A DNA stretch of 25,965 nt, taken from Salinarimonas sp051117315. Lineage in GTDB: Bacteria > Pseudomonadota > Alphaproteobacteria > Rhizobiales > Beijerinckiaceae. Positions 15,684 to 23,496 of this stretch are shown here, piece by piece. The position numbers and the translations under genes are program-made. The stretch spans positions 1 to 25,965 of the forward strand of contig JBNPEA010000025.1 of the NCBI GenBank assembly GCA_051117315.1. The letters are read 5' to 3'. Position 1 is the stretch's first letter. Every line of letters begins with the position of its first letter. Below the pieces are notes generated by a model. That model had not been told where the DNA came from. It searched no databases and worked only from the letters and a program-made list of their open reading frames with translations.

Positions 15684-16402
15684 TCGCCGTGCATCGGCTC
15701 GTCGAGGCGGCACCCGGCGCGGCGCACATCGTCTTCCTGCACGGGCTCGCGGGCGACGCCTTCACCAGCTGGGGCGTGCGCGGGCATCCGGGCGTCTTCC
15801 AGGCACGCCTCGCGGCGGCCTTCCCGGCCTGCGCAGTCACGACCATCGGCTATCCCGCCGAGGTTGCCCGCTTCAAGGCCGACCCGAGCTTCACCCTCGC
15901 GCCGATCGTCGAGGCCTTCGGGCCGACGCTCGACGGCCTCGTCGCCGGCCGCGGGCCGCTGGTCTTCCTGGGCTTTTGCCTCGGCGGGCTCCTCGCGGCG
16001 CTGGCGCTGCGGGAGCGGGCGTCGCGCACGGCGCTGCCGCCGGTGCTGCTCTTCCTCATGGACGTCCCGCTCCTCCTGCCGGAGCGGGACGATCCCTATC
16101 CCGAGATCGGCGCGGGGCTGGGCCTGACGGTCGCCGGCATGGCCGAGACCGCTCGCTGGCTGCGCGCCGAGGCGGGCGCCGCGGGCATCCGGCTCGTCTC
16201 GATCCTGAGCGAGGCTCCCGGCTGGTTCGCACCCTACGGCCGCGACGGCGCCTCCCCGCCCGCGCCGCTGCACGTCGTCCCGGGCGACCACCTCGCGATC
16301 GCGGCGGCACCGGAGGCGGGGGATCACCCGCCGCTCTGCGTGGTGAGCGCGGCGATCGCGGCGTTCCTGGCCGATCAAGCCGGCCACAGGAACCAGAGAT
16401 AG
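15680..16402 (+). CDS. Alpha/beta hydrolase-like protein with cysteine nucleophile
   Basis: Protein of 240 residues with an alpha/beta-hydrolase pattern. IVFLHGLAGDAFTSW is the oxyanion strand and loop, FLGFCLGGLLAALAL is the nucleophile elbow with Cys where most relatives have Ser, and VVPGDHLAIAA supplies the catalytic His. A Cys at the elbow is the dienelactone-hydrolase arrangement and also occurs in some thioesterase- or acyltransferase-like enzymes, so I give no specific reaction. No signal peptide. It starts at an ATGA overlap with the glycosyltransferase and is the last gene of the coupled block. Its 3' end overlaps the convergent exchanger gene by 28 bases, leaving no room for a conventional terminator. 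Confidence 0.75.
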   Translation: MIAVHRLVEAAPGAAHIVFLHGLAGDAFTSWGVRGHPGVFQARLAAAFPACAVTTIGYPAEVARFKADPSFTLAPIVEAFGPTLDGLVAGRGPLVFLGFCLGGLLAALALRERASRTALPPVLLFLMDVPLLLPERDDPYPEIGAGLGLTVAGMAETARWLRAEAGAAGIRLVSILSEAPGWFAPYGRDGASPPAPLHVVPGDHLAIAAAPEAGDHPPLCVVSAAIAAFLADQAGHRNQR

Positions 16403-17367
16403 GCGCCGTAGCCGCCGATCAGCACGACACCCTCCCAGCGCACGATCTTGCGGCCCGTCCAGGCGACGAGGAGCATCAGCAGCGTCACGCCGACCATCAC
16501 CGGCGCGTCGAAGCGCGCGATTTCGACGGGGATGTCGACCGGCGCGATCAGGCCGGTTACGCCGCCGATGCCGAGGATGTTGTAGATGTTCGAGCCGACG
16601 ATGTTGCCGAAGGCGACGTCCGCCTGGCGCCTCAGCGCGGCGACGACGGAGGTGACGAGCTCGGGCAGCGAGGTGCCGATGGCGACGACGGTGAGGCCGA
16701 TCACCGTCTCGGAGATGCCGAGCCCGCGGGCGAGCTCGGTGGCGCCGTCCACCAGGAGCTTGCCGCCGCCCACGACGAGGACGAGGCCCGCGAGGGCGAG
16801 GAGGATCGGCCAGAGCAGCCCGCCGCCCTTCTCGGCCGGGTCGGGCACCAGCGCCTCGTCGGCCCCCTGCGTCGCCACCGCCTTGTCGTAGAGCGCGCCG
16901 TGGTCCGGCACGGGAACCGTCGAGCGCTCCTGCCGGAACGCGACGAAGATGTAGGCGGCGAGCCCGGCCACGAAGACGGCGCCCACCAGCCGGTCGAGCG
17001 GCCAGACGAAGGCGAGGGCGGCGAACAGGGCAGCGACGAAGAGCGCCACCGCGCCGTCCCGGGTCAGCGCGCGCGAATCGATCGCGATCGGCGCGATCAC
17101 GGCGGAGATGCCCAGGATCAGCAGGATGTTGGCGATGTTCGAGCCGACGATGTTGCCGATGGCGATGCCCGGCACGCCGGCGAGCGAGGCCTGCACCGAG
17201 GTGACGAGCTCGGGCGTGGAGGTGCCGAAGCCCACCAGCGTGAGGCCGATGACGAGGGGCGAGACGCCGAGCCGGGTCGCGGCCTTGACCGCGCCGCGCA
17301 CGAGGAGATCGCCGCCGAGGACGAGCAGGACGAGGCCCGCGAGGACGAGGAGGATGGACGTGGTCAT
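16375..17367 (-). CDS. Calcium/sodium antiporter (CaCA family, YrbG-like)
   Basis: Inner-membrane cation exchanger of 330 residues with the two inverted alpha-repeats of the Na+/Ca2+ exchanger family. Alpha-1 is GFGTSTPELVTSV followed by GNIVGSNIANILLILG. Alpha-2 is AIGTSLPELVTSVVAAL followed by GNIVGSNIYNILGIGG. The acidic Glu of each TPE/LPE motif, which binds the cation, is intact. About ten hydrophobic segments flank a hydrophilic central loop (about 165-200). The ATG at 17367 gives the usual short N-terminus before the first helix; a further upstream in-frame start would add a 39-residue Arg/Ala-rich stretch not expected in the family. It converges on and overlaps the hydrolase gene. Confidence 0.93.
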   Translation of the reverse strand: MTTSILLVLAGLVLLVLGGDLLVRGAVKAATRLGVSPLVIGLTLVGFGTSTPELVTSVQASLAGVPGIAIGNIVGSNIANILLILGISAVIAPIAIDSRALTRDGAVALFVAALFAALAFVWPLDRLVGAVFVAGLAAYIFVAFRQERSTVPVPDHGALYDKAVATQGADEALVPDPAEKGGGLLWPILLALAGLVLVVGGGKLLVDGATELARGLGISETVIGLTVVAIGTSLPELVTSVVAALRRQADVAFGNIVGSNIYNILGIGGVTGLIAPVDIPVEIARFDAPVMVGVTLLMLLVAWTGRKIVRWEGVVLIGGYGAYLWFLWPA

Positions 17368-17664
17368 GGACGGGCACCGGCGACGCGAGAGGGCGGGACC
17401 CCGCCCGGCACCGGCCGTCGTCGCCGCGCGCGTCGTGCGCGCCGGGTCGGCGGCTGGTCCCGAACGAGGGAACAGCTCCGACATCGCGGAAGGGGGCCGA
17501 CCCGTTCCGCCAGAGGGGCCCGGCGCTGCAGCGATCGGTCAGATGGGGGGTAACGCGGGTTGCGCAAGGGGCGAAGGAGCCGTCAGATGACGCGCGTCGC
17601 GCGTCCCGTCCCGCAGCCGGGTGACCCCACCGGAGAGCCCACCGGAGACCGCACCGGAGACCCC
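17368..17664. other. Divergent intergenic region with 12-base repeats at its right end
   Basis: A gap of about 300 bases between the exchanger (minus) and the hydrolase-OsmC gene (plus). I see no convincing promoter elements and no supported small gene. AAGGAG at 17574-17579, seven bases before an in-frame ATG at 17587, is a strong ribosome site and may mark an earlier start of the downstream gene. Confidence 0.5.
17628..17660 (+). repeat. Three copies of CACCGGAGA at 12-base period
   Basis: Identical 9-mers begin at 17628, 17640 and 17652. Each contains GGAG, and the last sits directly before the ATG at 17665. The 12-base period keeps the reading frame, so if translation begins at 17587 they encode three T-G-[DE]-x units. 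Possibly a small slippage expansion around a ribosome-binding site. Confidence 0.6.
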
Positions 17665-18909
17665 ATGCCCATCGAGAAGATCGCCTTTCCCGGACACGAC
17701 GGCCAGACGCTGGCCGCCCGCCTCGACCGGCCCCCGGGCCGCCCGCGCGCCTGGGCCCTGTTCACCCACTGCTTCACCTGCTCGAAGGACCTCGCCGCCG
17801 TGCGCCGGATCGCCGCCGCCCTGGCGGATTCCGGCATCGCGGTGCTGCGCTTCGACTTCACCGGGCTCGGGCATTCGGAAGGCGAGTTCGCCAACACGAG
17901 CTTCTCGACCAACGTCGCCGACCTCGTCTGCGCCGCCGATCACATGCGCAAGACGCTGGGGGCGCCGGCGATCCTGATCGGTCACTCGCTGGGCGGCGCC
18001 GCCACCATCGCCGCGGCGGGGCGCATCCCGGAGGCGAAGGCGGTGGTGACCATCGGCGCGCCGGCGGAGCCCGCCCACGTCACCCACAATCTCGGCGCAT
18101 CGCTCGAGACGATCGAGCGCGAGGGCTCGGCGCGGGTGAGCCTCGGGGGGCGGGACTTCACCATCACCCGCGACTTCGTCGAGGACGTGCGCGAGGCGAC
18201 CCTGCGCGACGCCCTCGCCGACCTGCGCAAGGCGCTGCTCGTGCTCCATGCGCCGCGGGACGCGACGGTGGGGATCGACAATGCGAGCGCGATCTTCCTC
18301 GCCGCGAAGCATCCCAAGAGCTTCGTCACCCTCGACGACGCCGACCACCTGCTCACCCGCCCGGCGGACGCCGAGTACGCCGCCTCCGTCATCGCCGCCT
18401 GGGCCGCGCGCTACCTGCCCGCGCCGCCCGAGGACGAGGCCGCCGTGCCGCACGAGGGCGTCGTGCGGGTGAGCGAGGATTCGGCCGAAGGCCTGCTCCA
18501 GGCCGTCTCGGTCGACGGGCGCTTCCATCTCCTCGCCGACGAGCCGCGGGCGCTCGGCGGCTCGGACCTCGGGCCGACGCCCTACCAGTACCTGTCGGTG
18601 GCGCTCGGCGCCTGCACGGCGATGACGCTGCGGATGTACGCCCGGCGCAAGAAGCTCGCGCTCGAGAGCGTCGTCGTCGACGTGACCCACGACAAGGTGC
18701 ACGCCCACGACAGCGGCGACGCAGAGGCCGGCCGTCACCGGCGCGCCGACCGCTTCGTGCGGCGCCTGCGCATCACCGGCGACCTCACGCCCGCCGAGCG
18801 CGCCCGCCTCCTGGAGATCGCCGACATGTGCCCCGTGCACCGGACGCTGGAGGACGCCTCCGTGATCGAGACGGTGGACGCGGACGAGACGCAGACGCTG
18901 GCGGATTGA
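17665..18909 (+). CDS. Bifunctional alpha/beta hydrolase / OsmC family protein
   Basis: Two-domain fusion, 414 residues. The N-terminal alpha/beta hydrolase begins MPIEKIAFPGHDGQTLAARL, with the nucleophile elbow LIGHSLGGAA, an acid residue near LHAPRDATVGI and the His in DDADHLL. The C-terminal OsmC-like domain (about 275-414) has GGSDLGPTPYQYLSVALGAC and, later, ADMCPVHRTLE. The two cysteines are the peroxidatic and resolving pair of OsmC/Ohr proteins, so peroxide reduction is plausible. This fusion is common in Proteobacteria, but its physiological substrate is not settled. The start at 17665 follows family N-termini; the alternative ATG at 17587 has a much better ribosome site (AAGGAG, spacing 7) and would add 26 Gly/Pro/Thr-rich residues. 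Confidence 0.88.
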   Translation: MPIEKIAFPGHDGQTLAARLDRPPGRPRAWALFTHCFTCSKDLAAVRRIAAALADSGIAVLRFDFTGLGHSEGEFANTSFSTNVADLVCAADHMRKTLGAPAILIGHSLGGAATIAAAGRIPEAKAVVTIGAPAEPAHVTHNLGASLETIEREGSARVSLGGRDFTITRDFVEDVREATLRDALADLRKALLVLHAPRDATVGIDNASAIFLAAKHPKSFVTLDDADHLLTRPADAEYAASVIAAWAARYLPAPPEDEAAVPHEGVVRVSEDSAEGLLQAVSVDGRFHLLADEPRALGGSDLGPTPYQYLSVALGACTAMTLRMYARRKKLALESVVVDVTHDKVHAHDSGDAEAGRHRRADRFVRRLRITGDLTPAERARLLEIADMCPVHRTLEDASVIETVDADETQTLAD

Positions 18910-18997
18910 GCCGTCGGCGTTGGCAAGCGCCCGCGGGTGGGCCTATACCGGCCGCGGGGTCACACGACGCCACAGACCAGACGCCCGGAGGCCGCCC

Positions 18998-19675
18998 GTG
19001 ACGACCGAAGACAAGTCCCACGCCGTCGACGTGTGGTTCGCCGAGGCCCTCTCGCTCTCCGATCCCGCCCTCGACATGGCGCTCGCCGCCAACGTCGAGG
19101 CGGGTCTGCCGGCGATCGACGTGTCGCCGGCGCAGGGCAAGCTCCTGCATCTCCTCGCGCGTATGGCCGGGGCGAAGCGCATCCTCGAGATCGGGACGCT
19201 CGGCGGCTATTCCACCATCCACCTCGCCCGCGCCCTGCCCGAGGGCGGGCTGGTGACGACGCTCGAGGTCGACCCGAAGCACGCGGGCGTGGCGCGCGAG
19301 AACATCGCCCGCGCCGGCCTGTCCGAGCGGGTCGAGATCCGCGTCGGCCGCGCCCTCGACACGCTCGCCGCCCTGGAGGCGGAGGGCGCGGCGCCGTTCG
19401 ACCTCGTCTTCGTCGACGCCGACAAGCCCTCGAACCCGGACTACCTCGCCTTCGCGCTGCGCCTGTCGCGGCCGGGCACGGTGCTCGTGTTCGACAACGT
19501 CGTGCGCGACGGCGCCGTGCTCGATGCGGACAGCACCAGCCCCACGGTGCGCGGCACGCGGGCCGTGATCGAGGCGCTCGGGCGCGAGAAGCGGCTCTCC
19601 GCGACGGCCGTGCAGACGCTCGGCGTCAAGGGCTGGGACGGGTTCGCCCTGGCGATCGTGGGCGAGGCCTGCTAA
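18998..19675 (+). CDS. Class I SAM-dependent O-methyltransferase
   Basis: Methyltransferase of the small O-methyltransferase (caffeoyl-CoA OMT-like, family 3) type, 225 residues. SAM motif I is RILEIGTLGGYSTIHLARAL, motif II is VTTLEVDPKHAGVAREN, and the metal-binding aspartate region is FDLVFVDADKPSNPDYL, followed by GTVLVFDNVVRDG. The start is a GTG with GGAGG (18987-18991) six bases before it; upstream in-frame codons lack such a site. The methyl acceptor is unknown. It follows the hydrolase-OsmC gene by about 90 bases in the same direction and may be independent of it. Confidence 0.9.
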   Translation: MTTEDKSHAVDVWFAEALSLSDPALDMALAANVEAGLPAIDVSPAQGKLLHLLARMAGAKRILEIGTLGGYSTIHLARALPEGGLVTTLEVDPKHAGVARENIARAGLSERVEIRVGRALDTLAALEAEGAAPFDLVFVDADKPSNPDYLAFALRLSRPGTVLVFDNVVRDGAVLDADSTSPTVRGTRAVIEALGREKRLSATAVQTLGVKGWDGFALAIVGEAC

Positions 19676-19739
19676 CCCTGCCGCCACCGGCGCCCGGACG
19701 GCCCCGGTCGAGATCCACCGTCGGGAAAGGGCTGCGTTC

Positions 19740-20627
19740 GTGGAGACCGTGATGCGGCTCGCGGTGGGGAGCATCGCCGTTGGCGTGCTCGTCCTGGGGC
19801 TGAAGCTCGCGGCCTGGTGGCTGACCGGGTCGGTCGCGCTGTACTCGGACGCGCTGGAGAGCATCGTCAACGTGGCCGCCGCGGTGGCCGCGCTGGTGGC
19901 GATCCGCCTCTCCGCCAAGCCCGCCGACCGCAACCACCCCTATGGCCACCACAAGGCGGAGTATTTCTCCGCCGTGATCGAGGGCGTGCTGATCATCCTC
20001 GCCGCGCTCTCGATCGCGCACGCCGCCTGGGGCGCCCTGTCGGCGCCGCACCAGCCGGACTTCACCCCCGTCGGTATCGCCGTCAACGCCCTCGCCAGCG
20101 TGATCAACGCCGTCTGGGCGACGGTGCTGATCCGGGCCGGACGCGCGCGGCGCTCGCCGGCGCTCGCCGCGGACGGGCGCCACCTGATGACGGACGTGGT
20201 CTCCTCCGTCGGCGTGCTCGTCGGCGTGATCCTGGCGGCGGTCACGGGCTGGCTGATCCTCGACCCGATCCTGGCCCTGCTCGTCGCCGTCAACATCCTC
20301 TGGTCGGGCTGGCAGCTCGTGGTCTCCTCGGTAGGCGGGCTGATGGACGAGGCGGTGGCGAGCGAGGACCTGGAGGCCATCCGCACGGTGATCTCGCGCC
20401 ACGCCGACGGCGCCATCGAGGCGCACGACCTGCGCACCCGCCGGGCGGGGCGCGTGACCTTCATCGACTTCCACCTCGTCGTTCCGGGCGGGATGACCGT
20501 CTGCGAGGCCCACGAGATCTGCGACCGGATCGAGGGCGGGCTGCGGGCGGCGGTCGGCGAGGCGGTGATCACCATCCACGTCGAGCCCGAGGACAAGGCC
20601 AAGCACACCGGCGTTCTGGTGCTGTGA
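19740..20627 (+). CDS. Cation diffusion facilitator (CDF) family metal transporter
   Basis: Inner-membrane divalent-metal/proton antiporter of 295 residues. Six hydrophobic segments are followed by a cytosolic C-terminal ferredoxin-like domain (about 205-295). TM2 carries SVALYSDALESIVNV and the loop after it has NHPYGHHKAEYFSA, a family signature. TM5 begins HLMTDVVSSVGVLVG, supplying the H-x-x-x-D metal site. The C-terminal domain has FIDFHLVVPGGMTVCEAHEI and a terminal ITIHVEPED. The metal (Zn, Fe, Mn, Co) cannot be assigned safely. The start is taken at GTG 19740; ATG at 19752 is possible and GGGAAAGGG lies upstream of both. It converges on cfa with only six bases between stops. Confidence 0.92.
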   Translation: METVMRLAVGSIAVGVLVLGLKLAAWWLTGSVALYSDALESIVNVAAAVAALVAIRLSAKPADRNHPYGHHKAEYFSAVIEGVLIILAALSIAHAAWGALSAPHQPDFTPVGIAVNALASVINAVWATVLIRAGRARRSPALAADGRHLMTDVVSSVGVLVGVILAAVTGWLILDPILALLVAVNILWSGWQLVVSSVGGLMDEAVASEDLEAIRTVISRHADGAIEAHDLRTRRAGRVTFIDFHLVVPGGMTVCEAHEICDRIEGGLRAAVGEAVITIHVEPEDKAKHTGVLVL

Positions 20628-20633
20628 TCCGCC

Positions 20634-21896
20634 TCAGCCCGTGCGCCGCACCGCCACGGGCGTCGTGCCGGCCTCGAGCCCGCGCAGCATGCGCTCGCGC
20701 TCGCCGATGTAGTCGCGCGTGCGTGGGACGACGTCGTTGCGCCGGGCGAGCTGGAGCTGGAAGACGACGAGATCCTCGTAGCGGAAGGCCGCCTCGCAGC
20801 TCGCGAGATAGAACTCCCACATCCGGCAGAAGCGCGCGTCGGTGAGCTGCGCCGCCTCCTCGCGCCGGGCGAGGAAGCGCTCGCGCCAGGCCCGCAGCGT
20901 GTCCGCGTAGTGCAGGCGCAGCACCTCGACGTCGGCCACCTGCAGTCCCGCGCGCTCGACCGCCGGGACGATCTCGGACAGAGTCGGGATGTGGCCGCCG
21001 GGAAAGATGTAGCGGGTGATCCACGGGTTCGTCGGCCCCGGCTCGCCGGTGGAGCCGATCGTGTGCAGCAGCATCACGCCGTCCTCGCGCAGCAGCCGCG
21101 CGCTCGTGCCGAAGAACGCGTCGTAATGCGCCGGGCCGACGTGCTCGAACATGCCCACCGAGACGATCCGGTCGAAGTCGCCCATCGTCCTGCGGTAGTC
21201 CTCGAGCACGATCTCGATGCGGCTCGCCAGCCCCGCGCGGGCGGCGCGCTCGCCGGCCATGCGGTGCTGCTCGCGCGAGAGCGTCACGCCCCGCACCCGG
21301 CCGGCGCCGGCGACGCCGGCGAGGTAGAGCGCGAGCCCGCCCCAGCCGCAGCCGATGTCGAGCACCTCGTGGCCCGGCTCGACCAGCAGCTTGGCCGCGA
21401 TGTGGCGCTTCTTGGCCCGCTGCGCCTCCTCGAGCCCGTCGTCGGGATTCTCGAAATAGGCGCAGCTGTACTGCCGATCGGCGTCGAGGAAGAGGTCGTA
21501 GAAGCGGTGATCGAGGTCGTAGTGGTGCGCGACGTTCGCGCGCGCCCGGCGCTCGCCGTTGCGGGCGAACAGCCGCAGCATGCCGCGGCGCAGCGTTCGC
21601 ATCATCCGCGAGCCGTAGACCCCGCGTCCTCCGGGGCGCCCGCGCATGAACAGGGCGACGAGCTCGTAGATCGTGCCGCGCTCCAGCACGATGCGATCGT
21701 CCATGATCAGCTCGCCGAGCTTCATCTCGGGATAGAGGATCAGCGCCCGCTCGGCCGCCGGATCGGTGAAGCGCATCGTGACCGCGGGCTCGCCGGGGCC
21801 GTCGCCCGCGACGAACCGGGCACCCCGGGCGGTGACGACCTCGAGCCGGCCGTGCCCGACAGCGATGTCGCACAGGCGACGCAACAGAAGTTCCAT
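20634..21896 (-). CDS. cfa: Cyclopropane-fatty-acyl-phospholipid synthase family protein
   Basis: SAM-dependent enzyme that adds a methylene across cis double bonds of membrane phospholipid acyl chains, 420 residues. The N-terminal domain binds phospholipid. The catalytic domain starts at about 140 with ANVAHHYDLDHRFYDLFLD and RQYSCAYF. SAM motif I is EVLDIGCGWGGLALYLAG (about 177), then GVTLSREQH, SVGMFEHVGPAHYDAFF, and the C-terminal RMWEFYLASCEAAFRYED with the conserved Cys. The ATG at 21896 is preceded by GGGGGAGG at ideal spacing, so the longer frame upstream is not used. Because relatives in this family methylate or cyclopropanate differently, cyclopropanation is likely but not proven. 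Confidence 0.92.
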   Translation of the reverse strand: MELLLRRLCDIAVGHGRLEVVTARGARFVAGDGPGEPAVTMRFTDPAAERALILYPEMKLGELIMDDRIVLERGTIYELVALFMRGRPGGRGVYGSRMMRTLRRGMLRLFARNGERRARANVAHHYDLDHRFYDLFLDADRQYSCAYFENPDDGLEEAQRAKKRHIAAKLLVEPGHEVLDIGCGWGGLALYLAGVAGAGRVRGVTLSREQHRMAGERAARAGLASRIEIVLEDYRRTMGDFDRIVSVGMFEHVGPAHYDAFFGTSARLLREDGVMLLHTIGSTGEPGPTNPWITRYIFPGGHIPTLSEIVPAVERAGLQVADVEVLRLHYADTLRAWRERFLARREEAAQLTDARFCRMWEFYLASCEAAFRYEDLVVFQLQLARRNDVVPRTRDYIGERERMLRGLEAGTTPVAVRRTG

Positions 21897-22140
21897 GACC
21901 TCCCCCGCGGGTGATTGTCGCGGAGCTGGAACGCAGCGCAACGGCGAACGGTTTCGCCGGCGAAGGACCCGCGGCAAGCGGTCGTTGCCCCGGGTCGGAG
22001 GCTTGAGGCTCACCTCGCGGCGCCGACATTGCCGGCTTGCGTCATCACGCGGCCGGCACCTGCCGACGCGCCACGGTTAACGCGTGCTTTACGCGATCCG
22101 TCGTATTCGAGGCTTCCCGCCTCTCGCGCCGATCGCTCGC

Positions 22141-23313
22141 ATGTCCCCGCCGCCTCCGCCCCTCGACGAGGATCTCGCCCGGCTCTCCATTCTCGCGCGC
22201 GAGGGTGGGGCGGTAGCGCCCGTGCTGATGCGGGTGCAGGCGGACCTGTTCGCCGCCTCGCGGCGGCGCTCGGACGCGGCCGGCGCCTTCGCGGAGCTCG
22301 CCACGCGGCTTCTGCCGCAAGTCGATGCGGACGTCGCGGCCCACGTCGCCCGGCGCGTGGCGGCGCTGCCGGAGACGCCGTCCATCGTGCTGCGCATGCT
22401 CGCGGCAGGCGGCGGCGAGGCGGCACGGCTCGTGGCGGCGCTCGCCCAGATCTCCCCTTCCCACGTGTCCCCCGACGATCGCGAGCCGGCGGAGGCGCCC
22501 GTCGCGCTCGCCCGTGCGCGCCGCGAGGACCTCGACCTCACCGAGGTCGCCCGCCTCGTGGCGCGCGACGAGCCGGCGGTCGATCGGGCGCTGGCCGAGA
22601 ACCCGGACGCGCCGCTGCAGGGCCGGGTGCTCGAGACCCTCGTGAGCCGCGCCCGCGCGCACGACCGTTCTCCCCTGGCACGCGCCCTCCTGGCCCGCCC
22701 CGACCTGCCGGTCGCGGACGCCGCGAGCCTGTTCGCCCACGCCGACGAGCCGAATCGCACCCGCCTGCTGGTGCGCCTCGCGGAGACCCCGCCGGCGAAT
22801 GCGCGCCCCACCTCGCGGCCGCGGCCGACGCCCGCCACGGTCGACGCCCTCCTCGCCGCGGCGGACCGCGGCGACCGGCCGGCCTTCGGGTCGGCGATCG
22901 CGGCGGCGCTGCAGCTCGACACCGTGCCCGACTGGGCCTTCCACGAGCCCACCCGCCACGATCTGCTCGCGCTCGCCGCCCGGGCGGCGGGGCTCGGCGA
23001 GGAGGAGACGATCCGCATCTTCCTCACCCTCGATCCCGCGATCGCGCGGTCCGTGCCGATCGTCTTCCGGCTGGTGGGGCTGACGCGCGGCGTGCCGCGC
23101 TCGGTATCCGCACGGATCGTCGAGGCCGTCTACGGCGTCTCCATCGGCGCGCGGCACGGCGGGACGGCTCGGCACGTCCCGGTGCTCGGCCCGGAGGCGC
23201 GGCAGGTCCAGGAGGGGCGCCAGGGCCGCGACCCGCGCCAGAGATCGAGCTTCTCCGAGTTGTCGCTGCCCGGCGCGGACGTCCCCAGGCAGTCGAAAGG
23301 CAACGCTTCCTGA
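22141..23313 (+). CDS. DUF2336 domain-containing protein
   Basis: Protein of about 390 residues, mostly Ala/Leu/Arg-rich helices, matching the DUF2336 family of alphaproteobacteria, whose members are built from HEAT-like helical repeats and have no firmly established function. Typical segments are PLDEDLARLSILAREGG, RSDAAGAFAELATRLLPQVD, VRRVAALPETP-like repeats, PLQGRVLETLVSRARAHD, ARPDLPVADAASLFAHADE and a late ETIRIFLTLDPAIARSV. The last ~45 residues are Arg/Gln/Gly-rich and probably disordered. The start is uncertain: ATG 22141 is used for want of a ribosome site; GTG 22084 would add 19 residues. A 244-base gap without recognisable elements separates it from the divergent cfa gene. Confidence 0.75.
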   Translation: MSPPPPPLDEDLARLSILAREGGAVAPVLMRVQADLFAASRRRSDAAGAFAELATRLLPQVDADVAAHVARRVAALPETPSIVLRMLAAGGGEAARLVAALAQISPSHVSPDDREPAEAPVALARARREDLDLTEVARLVARDEPAVDRALAENPDAPLQGRVLETLVSRARAHDRSPLARALLARPDLPVADAASLFAHADEPNRTRLLVRLAETPPANARPTSRPRPTPATVDALLAAADRGDRPAFGSAIAAALQLDTVPDWAFHEPTRHDLLALAARAAGLGEEETIRIFLTLDPAIARSVPIVFRLVGLTRGVPRSVSARIVEAVYGVSIGARHGGTARHVPVLGPEARQVQEGRQGRDPRQRSSFSELSLPGADVPRQSKGNAS

Positions 23314-23496
23314 GCCGATGCATGGTCTATGAGGGCATCTTTTCCTCTTTTGCACATGGATGCTCATGGAAGCTGAGCTTCGATCAAGACGCTAATCTCT
23401 AGGAAGCCAGTCTATTCACATCGAGACGAGGAACCGATGTCGCACCTGTGTGTTTCCGGGGCAGCCAAACCCGGCAGACACGAAAGGATGCCAGCG

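Noticed and set aside
23360..23400. EcfG-type general-stress promoter before the PRC-barrel gene
   Set aside because: GGAAG and CGCT are present at a suitable spacing, but both deviate from GGAAC and CGTT, so support is too weak.
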